From assembly GCA_945937975.1 (NCBI GenBank), contig CAMEUD010000042.1:1-9970 (forward strand): a stretch of DNA of 9,970 nucleotides, written 5' to 3'. Shown piece by piece: positions 1 through 6,058 of the stretch (the first letter of the stretch is position 1; each line of letters opens with the position of its first letter). The position numbers were made by a program, and so were the translations under genes. Under the pieces are notes generated by a model, which was not told the DNA's origin, searched no databases, and was given only the letters and a program-made list of their open reading frames with translations. This DNA is from an uncultured Clostridia bacterium (lineage in GTDB: Bacteria > Bacillota > Clostridia > Christensenellales > UBA1242).

Positions 1-126
1 TAATTTACTTTCCCCAGATTCATCAATCACATATTCTTCAACAACTTCTTTTGCTTCATAACCCAATGCTTTTTTAAGTAAGGCATCTTCAATTATTTTT
101 TTTGAGGGCAATTTTTCTTTTTGCAT
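1..126 (-). CDS. Partial CDS (N-terminal 42 residues), possible terminase-small-subunit-like protein
   Basis: The first 42 codons of a minus-strand gene that runs off the left edge. It begins with ATG at 126, preceded by GAGGG four bases upstream, a good ribosome binding site that fixes the start. The visible protein is charged and helical, beginning MQKEKLPSKKIIEDALLKKA and continuing with GYEAKEVVEEYVIDE. The 'ALLKKALGY..kEV.EEYV.DE' pattern resembles, from memory, a region of phage small-terminase-type proteins, where it is often followed by a valine-rich and PPD segment; that part lies outside the window. There is no signal peptide. It lies downstream of the surface-protein gene on the same strand and is separated from it by several inverted repeats, so it is probably transcribed separately. 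That a gene starts here is fairly sure; its function is a weak guess. Confidence 0.6.
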   Translation of the reverse strand, partial: MQKEKLPSKKIIEDALLKKALGYEAKEVVEEYVIDESGESKL

Positions 127-238
127 TTTTCCCTCGCTTTTTATAAAAATAATTTTTAATATAAAATTTGAATTAAATTTAAAATAATAATTATTATTTA
201 TTTATTAAAAAATAAAAATTGAATATTAAAAAAACACC

Positions 239-272
239 TAATCTCCTTTATTTGTAAGAGATTAAGCATTTT
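239..272. terminator. Possible bidirectional terminator hairpin
   Basis: TAATCTC (239-245) and GAGATTA (258-264) form a 7-bp stem with a 12-base loop. On the minus strand the stem is followed by GG, TG and a run of seven T; on the plus strand by AGCA and six T. It may back up termination of the surface-protein gene, or belong to the leader of the left-edge gene. The stem is short and the loop long, so confidence is modest. Confidence 0.4.
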
Positions 273-318
273 TTGTAATTAATTTCTATTTTCATTTATA
301 TAATAAAATATAAAAAAA

Positions 319-347
319 TAAATTGCCATAAAGTATGACAATTTTTT
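319..347. terminator. Possible bidirectional terminator hairpin
   Basis: AAATTG (320-325) pairs with CAATTT (339-344), then a C-A mismatch, then CATA (327-330) pairs with TATG (334-337) around an AAG loop. The stem runs into T tracts on the plus strand and into T-rich sequence on the minus strand. It is weak in G+C but long enough to act as an intrinsic terminator. Confidence 0.45.
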
Positions 348-385
348 ATTTATAAATTTAATAAATTATATTTATATTAATATCT

Positions 386-438
386 TAAGATAAAACAAAA
401 CTATATTTTAATCTTAATAATAAAATCAAAATATAGTT
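386..438 (-). terminator. Probable terminator of the surface-protein gene
   Basis: A perfect 11-bp inverted repeat, AACTATATTTT (399-409) and AAAATATAGTT (428-438), lies 25 bases after the stop codon of the surface-protein gene. On the minus strand the second arm is followed by TTTTGTTTTAT, as expected for an intrinsic terminator. The 18-base loop is larger than usual and the stem is nearly all A/T, so the stem could alternatively be an mRNA 3'-end structure. Confidence 0.5.
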
Positions 439-462
439 AGTTAATTAATTATGTTTTTATTT

Positions 463-2817
463 TTAATAGTACATTTTTTTGTAGTCGTTCTTACCACCAC
501 CAAATCCACCACGCTTGTTTTTGATGATAAAGAATATTACAAGACCAAGTATCAAAAGACCACCACCAATTCCACAAGTAATCCATATCCAAGTGGTGTC
601 TGTGTTATTTTGTTCAACTTCTTTTTTAAAGTTTGCAACAATTACCATTGACTCATCTTCATTTGTTATATCGAGTTCAATTTCCAATGTATCACCTAAT
701 GTTCCAATGTTGCTTGTTCCATCACTTTGGAACCAACTAGAAAATTCATAACCAGCTGGAAGTGATACTGTGAATTTTGCGACATCTCCCATTTTTGCTT
801 TCACTGTAAGCATATTTTCTTTAACTTGAACATTTGAGCCATTGAATTTTATTGTTGACAAAATGTCATCAGTAATTTCATCATTAACTGCAAATTTGAT
901 TGTTATATCACATACTTTTTTTGTAAAAGTTGCATACAATAGCAAATCATCTTCACCAAGTGTTAATCCATTGAAAATTCCACCTTCTTCAAATGTTTTT
1001 TCATTGAACTCAACTTTGATTTGTTGTTGTGTACCTAGGAGTGTATTTTTTTCTTCATCACGATACCAACCATTAAACCCAAAATCACTTGTTGGCGTTG
1101 CAGTGTAGTTTAATGAATTTCCATATGCAACATTTGTTTCTGTAAATTCTTTTTGTCCAACACTTGCAGTACTTCTTTTTACTGTTCCTTGATTTGCATT
1201 TTCAGATTTTACAAGTACAGAATAATTTATTGTTTCAAGGGCTAATGAGTAAATTCCAACATTAGTTAAATCACCATTTGGAATTGTATACAAGTTTACA
1301 TCATTACCATTTGCTGTATATTTGCTCCAAAGTATATTTGATGTGTTTATACTATAAGTTTTTGCTGTGTTTCCACCTACTTCTGTTTCGGTTTCTGTTA
1401 CAACAACACCATTATTTTTGTATATTGTTTTATCTTCAAGTTTATCAACTTGTGTATCAACATTTCCTTCATCAATTATTTGCTCAATTTTTTTGTTTTC
1501 AAATATAATTGCACCATCTTTTCTTATTCCAATAGTTCTAAAGAATTTGTTCATACTTTTAACATCATTGATGTATCCACCAACTTCAACACTATCACCA
1601 TAACGATATGTGTTATTTGGATTTGTTATAAAAGTTATGATATTTGAAACATCTTTTGGTTTGTTTGTATAGTCAAAACTTTTTGCTTCATCAACCGAAT
1701 AAGTAAAACTGTCAAAGTGTTGAAGTGTTGGCAAACTTTTTGTTGTTTTTAATTGCCAAATTGAATTAAAATTCCAAGGGAAAAGATTATCAAATTTTTG
1801 CATTTCCAAATAATAATTTTTAATATAAAAATTGTTTATATCAACTTGATTTTCAATTTTATTATCTACAAAACTGTTATTTGTTTTTGTGTTTAATTCA
1901 TCTATGTTACCTATTGTGTCAAGATTACTTGTTGAATACAAATAATTAATTTTTTGACTATCAGGTACAAGTGTTAATGAAATCTGACCTATAACACTAT
2001 ATGCATTTATATCTTCATCACAATCAGTGAGTGTTATATTACTTTCTGAAACAACGTTTTGTAAAGATGAACGACTACCAATTAATGTACCTACTAATCC
2101 ACCAATAAATGAATTTTTGCTCAAAACTTTATTAATTTGCATTGGAACATCTTGAACAACAAAGTTTATGCTAGAATTGTCAACATATCCAAAAAGACCA
2201 CCAACATAATTTGTTTTTGTGCTATCTGTGTTTTCAAAAACTACGTTACCATTTATGTAACAATTTTTTACAACACTACCATATGCCATATTACCTGCAA
2301 GTAAACCAACATAACTTCTTGATTTTGAAACTGCACTCAAAGTTGAAACAGTGGTTGCATCACCTATTATTGAAACTTCTTCTATTCTTGAAGAAATCAT
2401 ATTTCCACAGATAATACCTGCTTTAAGATATTCGCTTTCAACAGTTTGATTTGCTGAAACTGATATATTTTTTAATTGAAGATTTTTTATTGTTGCATTA
2501 TTAATTTGATTAAAAATTCCTGCGTATGATTTGCCTGTGCTTGTGATTGTTAAATCAGAAAGTGTGTAACCATTTCCATCAAACTCACCAGAAAATAAAT
2601 CTATTCCTTCAAAGTCATCAATACCAGAGAAACTAATGTCTTTTGTTAATCTATATTTTCCAGTTGGATTTGTTTGCAAAGTTTCAAAGTCTTGAATACT
2701 TGAAATATTTGTATACGCATCTTCTTGCGCAAAAAGCGTGTTATTTGTTGGCATCAAAAAACTGAAACCAAAAACAAATAAAAATATAAAACTAAAAACA
2801 AAACAATATTTTTTCAA
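463..2817 (-). CDS. Membrane-anchored surface protein with GLUG-type and InlB-like repeats
   Basis: This gene encodes a 784-residue predicted extracellular protein held by a C-terminal membrane segment. I place the start at a TTG (2817): GGAG lies 8 bases upstream, a promoter lies just before that, and the next residues (KKYCFVFSFIFLFVFGF) make a signal peptide, with likely cleavage after A30 (LFA/QE). The open frame extends to 2958, but that extra part lies upstream of the promoter. Residues 35-365 look like a beta-helix region with GLUG-type units: YAGIFNQ near 98, YVGLLAGNMAYGSVVKNCYI near 169, YVGGLFGYV near 204 and FIGGLVGTL near 237. Residues 370-530 are unrecognised. Residues 531-632 (GWYRDEEK...LLLYATF) and 635-730 look like Listeria-Bacteroides/InlB-type beta-grasp repeats. 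A transmembrane helix spans about 743-765, followed by a basic, glycine-rich 19-residue tail. There is no LPXTG motif. Adhesion or cell-surface interaction is inferred from architecture only. Confidence 0.85.
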   Translation of the reverse strand: MKKYCFVFSFIFLFVFGFSFLMPTNNTLFAQEDAYTNISSIQDFETLQTNPTGKYRLTKDISFSGIDDFEGIDLFSGEFDGNGYTLSDLTITSTGKSYAGIFNQINNATIKNLQLKNISVSANQTVESEYLKAGIICGNMISSRIEEVSIIGDATTVSTLSAVSKSRSYVGLLAGNMAYGSVVKNCYINGNVVFENTDSTKTNYVGGLFGYVDNSSINFVVQDVPMQINKVLSKNSFIGGLVGTLIGSRSSLQNVVSESNITLTDCDEDINAYSVIGQISLTLVPDSQKINYLYSTSNLDTIGNIDELNTKTNNSFVDNKIENQVDINNFYIKNYYLEMQKFDNLFPWNFNSIWQLKTTKSLPTLQHFDSFTYSVDEAKSFDYTNKPKDVSNIITFITNPNNTYRYGDSVEVGGYINDVKSMNKFFRTIGIRKDGAIIFENKKIEQIIDEGNVDTQVDKLEDKTIYKNNGVVVTETETEVGGNTAKTYSINTSNILWSKYTANGNDVNLYTIPNGDLTNVGIYSLALETINYSVLVKSENANQGTVKRSTASVGQKEFTETNVAYGNSLNYTATPTSDFGFNGWYRDEEKNTLLGTQQQIKVEFNEKTFEEGGIFNGLTLGEDDLLLYATFTKKVCDITIKFAVNDEITDDILSTIKFNGSNVQVKENMLTVKAKMGDVAKFTVSLPAGYEFSSWFQSDGTSNIGTLGDTLEIELDITNEDESMVIVANFKKEVEQNNTDTTWIWITCGIGGGLLILGLVIFFIIKNKRGGFGGGKNDYKKMYY

Positions 2818-2822
2818 AATAA

Positions 2823-2828
2823 TATCTC
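2823..2828 (-). promoter_or_regulatory. RBS deciding a TTG start (surface protein)
   Basis: On the minus strand TTGGAG is followed by ATATTATT and then TTG AAA AAA. The good spacing selects this TTG over the upstream ATG at 2958 and places the signal peptide at the N-terminus, where it must be. Confidence 0.7.
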
Positions 2829-2853
2829 CAATTTTGATTTGAATTACAAAATA

Positions 2854-2882
2854 AATATAACACACCAATTCTTTTTTCACAA
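2854..2882 (-). promoter_or_regulatory. Sigma-A-type promoter of the surface-protein gene
   Basis: On the minus strand TTGTGA (2882-2877), a 17-base spacer and TATATT (2859-2854) form a well-spaced promoter. A TGT immediately before the -10 gives an extended -10 element. The predicted transcript starts near 2847 and has a leader of about 30 bases carrying the GGAG ribosome binding site. This indicates expression independent of the upstream terminase gene. Confidence 0.65.
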
Positions 2883-2902
2883 ATAATTTAACTAAATTAT
2901 TT
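2881..2902. repeat. Perfect 10-bp inverted repeat overlapping the -35 region
   Basis: AAATAATTTA, AC, TAAATTATTT is a near-continuous 22-bp palindrome whose left end overlaps the -35 element of the surface-protein promoter. Its position fits an operator; its pure A/T composition means it could also be chance or part of a terminator for the terminase transcript. Confidence 0.4.
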
Positions 2903-2942
2903 AATATATATATTATTATTGTTTTTTCATATTTTATTAATT

Positions 2943-2970
2943 TTGTATAATTATACAATTAAATGTATAA
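2943..2970. repeat. Overlapping palindromes just downstream of the terminase gene
   Basis: TTGTATAATTATACAA (2943-2958) is a perfect 16-bp palindrome. Its right arm TTATACA (2951-2957) also pairs with TGTATAA (2964-2970). Three TTATAC-type half-sites therefore lie within 28 bp, directly after the terminase stop codon. They may end the terminase transcript through alternative stems, or bind a dimeric regulator; the sequence does not decide between these. Confidence 0.4.
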
Positions 2971-2973
2971 ATA

Positions 2974-4413
2974 TTATAACCTATATGAAGCCATTTTCAT
3001 TTTTCTAATCAATTTTTCTTTGTCTTTTTGAATTTCTGTTTTTTGAGATTTTGGTCTTATATTTTCTGGCCTACTCATTATATAATATCTTAATTCATCA
3101 AGACAATGGTCATCTTTTTTTATTGGGTGGTCAGCATTTCCCCAAAAGTATGATTTTAGTTCTCTTATAAGGTTTGTACAAGTTTTGAATATAAATAATT
3201 TTGATTTGCCTTGTGCGTCTTTTAGGTATATTTTTACTCGTTGTATACCTGTGAACAAGTCTTTGTTTACTTTGGGATTTACTTGTATTTTATAGTCATA
3301 AAAAAGTTCTGTTACACTTTTTTCACTTGCCAATGTTTTTTGATTTGCTGCACTATCAATTAGTGCATAAATATAACCTGAATTTGTTTTTGGCCAATTT
3401 AATTTTTCACAAATATTTTTTATTGCATTTGCGTGATATTCAATACCTTTTTTTGCTTCAAAATGTTCGGCTATTACATAAATATTATTATCATAATCAA
3501 CAGCATAAAAATGACAAGATAATGGATTATTTAATCCTGGGTCAATGGAAATATTATCATACCACTGGGTTGGAACATTAAATGGTTCAATCACATTAAC
3601 ATTTTCATCAAACTCTGGATAAACCATTCCACCATTTGCTGTAAACTTTCCATATCTTCTTGCATCAAGTTCATCAGAAGACATTGAACTTGTTAAAGCA
3701 TCAATTTCATCTTTTGATAAGTATGGATTATCTGCCCACTCCATTTCTTCACACCAAACTTCTTTGTCGTTTTTACTGTTAAGATATATTTCATCATAAA
3801 CCCATGTTAAACCTTTTAGTGGAGTCATTGTTCCAAACAAATCACCTTGCTTGTCAAACACACGCATTTTACATTCTTTGTATATATCTTCTGGTGGCTC
3901 TTCATCAAACCAAACAAAATCAAGGCTTGTCCCTTGAAATTTCTCTCGACCTTGGTCGCAACTTTTAAAACCTATTTTGCTCACTCCACCAAATATATTT
4001 TTAATTAAAATATAGTCTATAACACCACTTGACAAACTATCTTTTCTGCCAGAAAGCATAACAACATCTTGAATCCAATCAGCATTGAGATACGATAATA
4101 CTTTTGACTGTGCAACATCTCTTTGAACCTGAGTTGATAATGATACAATCCAACACGATATGTCCTTTTTATTTTTTCTAAATGGATGTATGCCACGAGC
4201 AAGCCATACTGTTTCAACTGCCCCACATTCTGTTTTACCGCTTCTGTTTCCACCAAATACCCAACGATTTCTTTTTTGGCATTTATGGAATAGTAATTGT
4301 TTTTGATGTTTTTTCTCTCCACTATTATATTTTGCAAGTTTGTCATTGCACTTTAACTTTGTTATTTGTAAATCTATTTTTGAAATTTGTGATAGTATTT
4401 CTTCTTTGTTCAA
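2974..4413 (-). CDS. Phage-type terminase large subunit (ATPase and nuclease), orphan
   Basis: A 479-residue DNA-packaging motor protein of normal length. In phages this protein uses ATP to pump DNA into a prohead through the portal and cuts the concatemer with a C-terminal RNase-H-fold nuclease. Visible motifs: Walker A GGNRSGKT (54-61); Walker B with catalytic glutamate, DFVWFDEE (165-172); coupling motif GTMTP (194-198); nuclease acidic residues in SIDPG (D291), LIDSA (D353) and DDHCLDELRYY (D435, D439). All expected catalytic residues are present and the frame is intact. The start is TTG at 4413: a stop codon lies two codons upstream, AAGGAG sits about 11 bases before it, and no ATG precedes the Walker A motif. 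No portal or capsid gene follows; the next gene is a surface protein with its own promoter. It is either a domesticated motor or a remnant of, or border of, a mobile element. The family call is firm; the role here is unknown. Confidence 0.93.
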   Translation of the reverse strand: MNKEEILSQISKIDLQITKLKCNDKLAKYNSGEKKHQKQLLFHKCQKRNRWVFGGNRSGKTECGAVETVWLARGIHPFRKNKKDISCWIVSLSTQVQRDVAQSKVLSYLNADWIQDVVMLSGRKDSLSSGVIDYILIKNIFGGVSKIGFKSCDQGREKFQGTSLDFVWFDEEPPEDIYKECKMRVFDKQGDLFGTMTPLKGLTWVYDEIYLNSKNDKEVWCEEMEWADNPYLSKDEIDALTSSMSSDELDARRYGKFTANGGMVYPEFDENVNVIEPFNVPTQWYDNISIDPGLNNPLSCHFYAVDYDNNIYVIAEHFEAKKGIEYHANAIKNICEKLNWPKTNSGYIYALIDSAANQKTLASEKSVTELFYDYKIQVNPKVNKDLFTGIQRVKIYLKDAQGKSKLFIFKTCTNLIRELKSYFWGNADHPIKKDDHCLDELRYYIMSRPENIRPKSQKTEIQKDKEKLIRKMKMASYRL

Positions 4414-4423
4414 AACTTAAAAT

Positions 4424-4429
4424 TCTCCT
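4424..4429 (-). promoter_or_regulatory. RBS supporting a TTG start (terminase)
   Basis: AAGGAG on the minus strand lies about 11 bases before the TTG at 4413, longer than ideal. An in-frame TAA at 4417-4419 excludes any earlier start, so this site and the TTG are the best combination. Confidence 0.55.
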
Positions 4430-4443
4430 TTTTTGTATAATAA

Positions 4444-4480
4444 AAGACAGTATTTTTTTGTACTGTCTTATACTGTTTAA
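4444..4480. promoter_or_regulatory. Operator-like repeats between divergent genes
   Basis: AAGACAGTA (4444-4452) and TACTGTCTT (4461-4469) form a perfect 9-bp inverted repeat with an 8-base centre. The right arm belongs to a 10-bp tandem pair, TACTGTCTTA and TACTGTTTAA (4461-4480). Three TACTGT half-sites thus lie between the terminase and SH3 genes, inside the probable promoter of the latter. This arrangement fits a shared operator for the divergent genes. The stem is also followed on the minus strand by TTTTATTAT, so an attenuator in the terminase leader is an alternative. Confidence 0.5.
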
Positions 4481-4488
4481 TTTATAAT
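4458..4488 (+). promoter_or_regulatory. Probable promoter giving a leaderless SH3-gene transcript
   Basis: A perfect TATAAT (4483-4488) lies only 7 bases before the ATG at 4496, which puts the predicted transcription start at or within two bases of the start codon. The -35 is poor (TTGTAC at 4458-4463, 19-base spacer). No Shine-Dalgarno sequence precedes the gene, in agreement with a leaderless mRNA. Confidence 0.5.
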
Positions 4489-4495
4489 TGTTGTG

Positions 4496-5338
4496 ATGAA
4501 AAAATTTATAGTGATACTAATTTTTATTTTATCAATTTGTGTAGTTGACCCCACTATATGCGTTTATGCAAGTGGAGATTTTTATGGCAGAGTTCTTTCA
4601 ACAAATATCTATTTGTATTCATCTCCATCATCTAGTGATGATAACCAAAATCAAATTTTTATGCTACCAATAACATATTTTGTAAAACTACTTGGTGATG
4701 AAAATGATTTATACTATAAAGCCGAATATAAAGGTGTTTTTGGTTATGTTAAAAAGAATGAAGTTTCTTGCATAGATAAAACACCAATAACTCCATATGC
4801 AAATAACATTAGTTTTAGAGTTTTTACTCCAAGTGGTGCAAATCTTAGGACATCACCAAACGAAACAAATGGTATAAGTAATCTTGTTACAACAATACCT
4901 TTTATGTGTACTAACCTTGAATTTTATGGTCAAGCTCTTGGTGAAGAAGCAATAAGTTATAAAGGTAACATCTGGTATTATTGTAAATATGTTAAAGACA
5001 ATAAAGACTACTATGGTTATGTTTACTCCCCACTTTGCGACTTATTAACTAATATACCACAGAACACAGAAACTTATGAGTATATAACACCTAATTTTGA
5101 TGACATTTCACAGAATACTGAAAATCAAGATAAGTTTTTATCAATATCTACGCCACTGCAAATTATTATAATTATTGCTGTTTGTTTACCTTGTATACTT
5201 ATCATCTACTTTTTATTTAAACCAACAAAAATCGCAATGCAAAAACCAAATGGTAGCAAGCCTAAGAAAGAAAAGAAAAAGATTTCTCGACTAAAACATT
5301 CAGACTATTATGAAATTGATGGCGACTACTTTAATTAG
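4496..5338 (+). CDS. Secreted, membrane-anchored double SH3b-domain protein
   Basis: A 280-residue envelope protein. Residues 1-26 form a signal peptide (basic start, hydrophobic core, cleavage near YAS/GD). Residues 29-92 and 107-183 are two SH3b-type modules; the second carries a typical 'GANLRTSPN' strand and 'IWYYCKYV...YYGYVYSPLCDL', and the first 'YLYSSPSSS...GYVKKNEV'. Bacterial SH3 modules usually bind peptidoglycan or cell-wall peptides. A linker leads to a transmembrane helix (about 221-241) and a strongly basic cytoplasmic tail ending in an acidic/tyrosine-rich stretch (YYEIDGDYFN). A GTG at 4493 directly before the ATG is an alternative start. The absence of a ribosome binding site together with a TATAAT 7 bases upstream suggests leaderless translation. 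The gene is divergent from the terminase gene and its stop codon overlaps that of the convergent HTH gene by 4 bp. A wall-sensing or anchoring role is inferred. Confidence 0.85.
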   Translation: MKKFIVILIFILSICVVDPTICVYASGDFYGRVLSTNIYLYSSPSSSDDNQNQIFMLPITYFVKLLGDENDLYYKAEYKGVFGYVKKNEVSCIDKTPITPYANNISFRVFTPSGANLRTSPNETNGISNLVTTIPFMCTNLEFYGQALGEEAISYKGNIWYYCKYVKDNKDYYGYVYSPLCDLLTNIPQNTETYEYITPNFDDISQNTENQDKFLSISTPLQIIIIIAVCLPCILIIYFLFKPTKIAMQKPNGSKPKKEKKKISRLKHSDYYEIDGDYFN

Positions 5339-5904
5339 CCTACTCTTGCCTTTTTAAATTCACACATTAGTGTTTTTTGAAATTTATTTCTAAATTCTAC
5401 ACTATCCAAAATATTTTCCATTGATTTGTCATCACAAGTTGAATAAGTGTTATATACAGACATAATCCACTTTTCACACTTTAACATTTGTTGTAATTTG
5501 TATGAATTATATCCAAGTTTTGTAAGTGCATATGTAAAGTGAGTTAAAGCAACATTTAGTTTTCTAAAATAAGTTCTATTACAAATATTTAAAATTTGGG
5601 CTATTTCTGCTGACTTTTTGTTATTAAAATATTTAAAAATTAAAATCTTTGCACTTGTTTTATCAATACTTTTTAATGCTTTATCTGAAATAACTTTTAT
5701 ATTAATTAAATTGTTTTTTCTTTGAGTTAAGTTTATAATTGAATTTGCAACATTCATAATGTCATTAAATCCCAAGTTATATGCACTTGTTGCAAATGAG
5801 TTGTATGCCCTTGATTTTACAAGTTTATCAAACGCATAAGTAACTCTTGGCAAAAATTTGTATACACTTAGTATTGTTTTGCTCCAATTATTATTATTTC
5901 CCAT
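5335..5904 (-). CDS. Small DNA-binding protein with sigma-region-4-like helix-turn-helix
   Basis: A 189-residue cytoplasmic protein. I start it at ATG 5904 because AAAGGGAG sits about 6 bases upstream and a promoter lies just before that; a longer in-frame version (to 5958) would begin inside the -35 element. The N-terminal 75 residues are helical (NWSKTILSVYKFL...). Residues about 79-125 (SIDKTSAKILIFKYF through AEIAQILNICNRTYFRKL) resemble sigma-70 region 4 or ArpU/RinA-type phage late regulators: a helical 'K.L.FKYFN' lead-in, then a turn and recognition helix with NRTYFRK. No sigma region 2 is visible, so it is not a complete sigma factor. The rest is helical and basic. It converges with the SH3 gene, overlapping it by 4 bp. 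It could regulate the neighbouring envelope or terminase genes, or be an unrelated regulator; direct evidence is lacking. Confidence 0.8.
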   Translation of the reverse strand: MGNNNNWSKTILSVYKFLPRVTYAFDKLVKSRAYNSFATSAYNLGFNDIMNVANSIINLTQRKNNLINIKVISDKALKSIDKTSAKILIFKYFNNKKSAEIAQILNICNRTYFRKLNVALTHFTYALTKLGYNSYKLQQMLKCEKWIMSVYNTYSTCDDKSMENILDSVEFRNKFQKTLMCEFKKARVG

Positions 5905-5910
5905 ATTATT

Positions 5911-5918
5911 CTCCCTTT
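5911..5918 (-). promoter_or_regulatory. RBS fixing the start of the HTH gene
   Basis: AAAGGGAG on the minus strand, 6 bases before the ATG at 5904, selects this start over the upstream alternative at 5958. Confidence 0.75.
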
Positions 5919-5928
5919 GATACATCCA

Positions 5929-5958
5929 ATTATGTAATAGACTTCGGGGCAAAGTCAA
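5929..5958 (-). promoter_or_regulatory. Sigma-A-type promoter of the HTH gene
   Basis: On the minus strand TTGACT (5958-5953), an 18-base spacer and CATAAT (5934-5929) match the consensus at 5/6 positions each. The predicted transcript starts near 5922 with a leader of about 18 bases containing the ribosome binding site. The -35 overlaps the longest possible start of the open frame, ruling that start out. Confidence 0.65.
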
Positions 5959-5963
5959 TTCAG

Positions 5964-6030
5964 TATGACATTTTTTACAAAATATGATACTTTTTTACAA
6001 ATATCGACAAAAAATTACAAAAATTATCAA
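5964..6030. repeat. Repeats at 20-bp spacing upstream of the HTH-gene promoter
   Basis: TTACAA occurs at 5975, 5995 and 6015, exactly 20 bp apart. The first two copies sit in an identical 10-mer TTTTTTACAA (5971 and 5991); the third is AAAATTACAA. Each copy is preceded by a TAT-type element (TATGACA, TATGATAC, TATCGACA). The array begins about 12 bp upstream of the -35, and two helical turns of spacing would place bound proteins on one DNA face. It is a candidate activator or phased A-tract/UP-element array. Confidence 0.45.
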
Positions 6031-6058
6031 AATTTTCCCGTTTTTTGTTCTTATAATT

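Larger units (their letters stand above)
127..462. other. A+T-rich intergenic region with three inverted repeats, no gene
   Basis: This 336-base gap between the left-edge gene and the surface-protein gene contains no credible coding sequence in either direction. It is extremely A+T-rich and holds three separate stem-loops (listed individually) plus a perfect 12-bp palindrome TATCTTAAGATA at 381-392. It must contain the promoter of the left-edge gene; no convincing -35/-10 pair stands out from the A/T background. Confidence 0.6.

Noticed and set aside
451..1647. Several plus-strand open frames opposite the surface-protein gene
   Set aside because: They mirror the minus-strand gene, are rich in Ser/Phe/Leu/His as expected of antisense frames, and lack ribosome binding sites and family features.
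2818..2958. Longer N-terminus for the surface protein, starting at ATG 2958
   Set aside because: It would put 47 lysine- and isoleucine-rich residues before the signal peptide, contains the -35/-10 promoter elements, and has no ribosome binding site.
4017..4346. 109-residue minus-strand open frame inside the terminase gene
   Set aside because: It is a shifted frame of the terminase coding sequence with no own ribosome binding site and low-complexity composition.
463..5904. A complete prophage
   Set aside because: Only a terminase (and perhaps a small-terminase-like start at the left edge) is phage-like; no integrase, portal, capsid, tail or lysis gene and no attachment-site duplication is visible.
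5905..5958. Longer N-terminus for the HTH protein
   Set aside because: The start would lie in the -35 hexamer upstream of the predicted transcription start, while ATG 5904 has an excellent ribosome binding site.
5964..6030. 20-bp spaced repeats considered as a CRISPR array
   Set aside because: The repeated core is only about 6-10 bases, spacers would be about 10 bases, and no cas gene is present.
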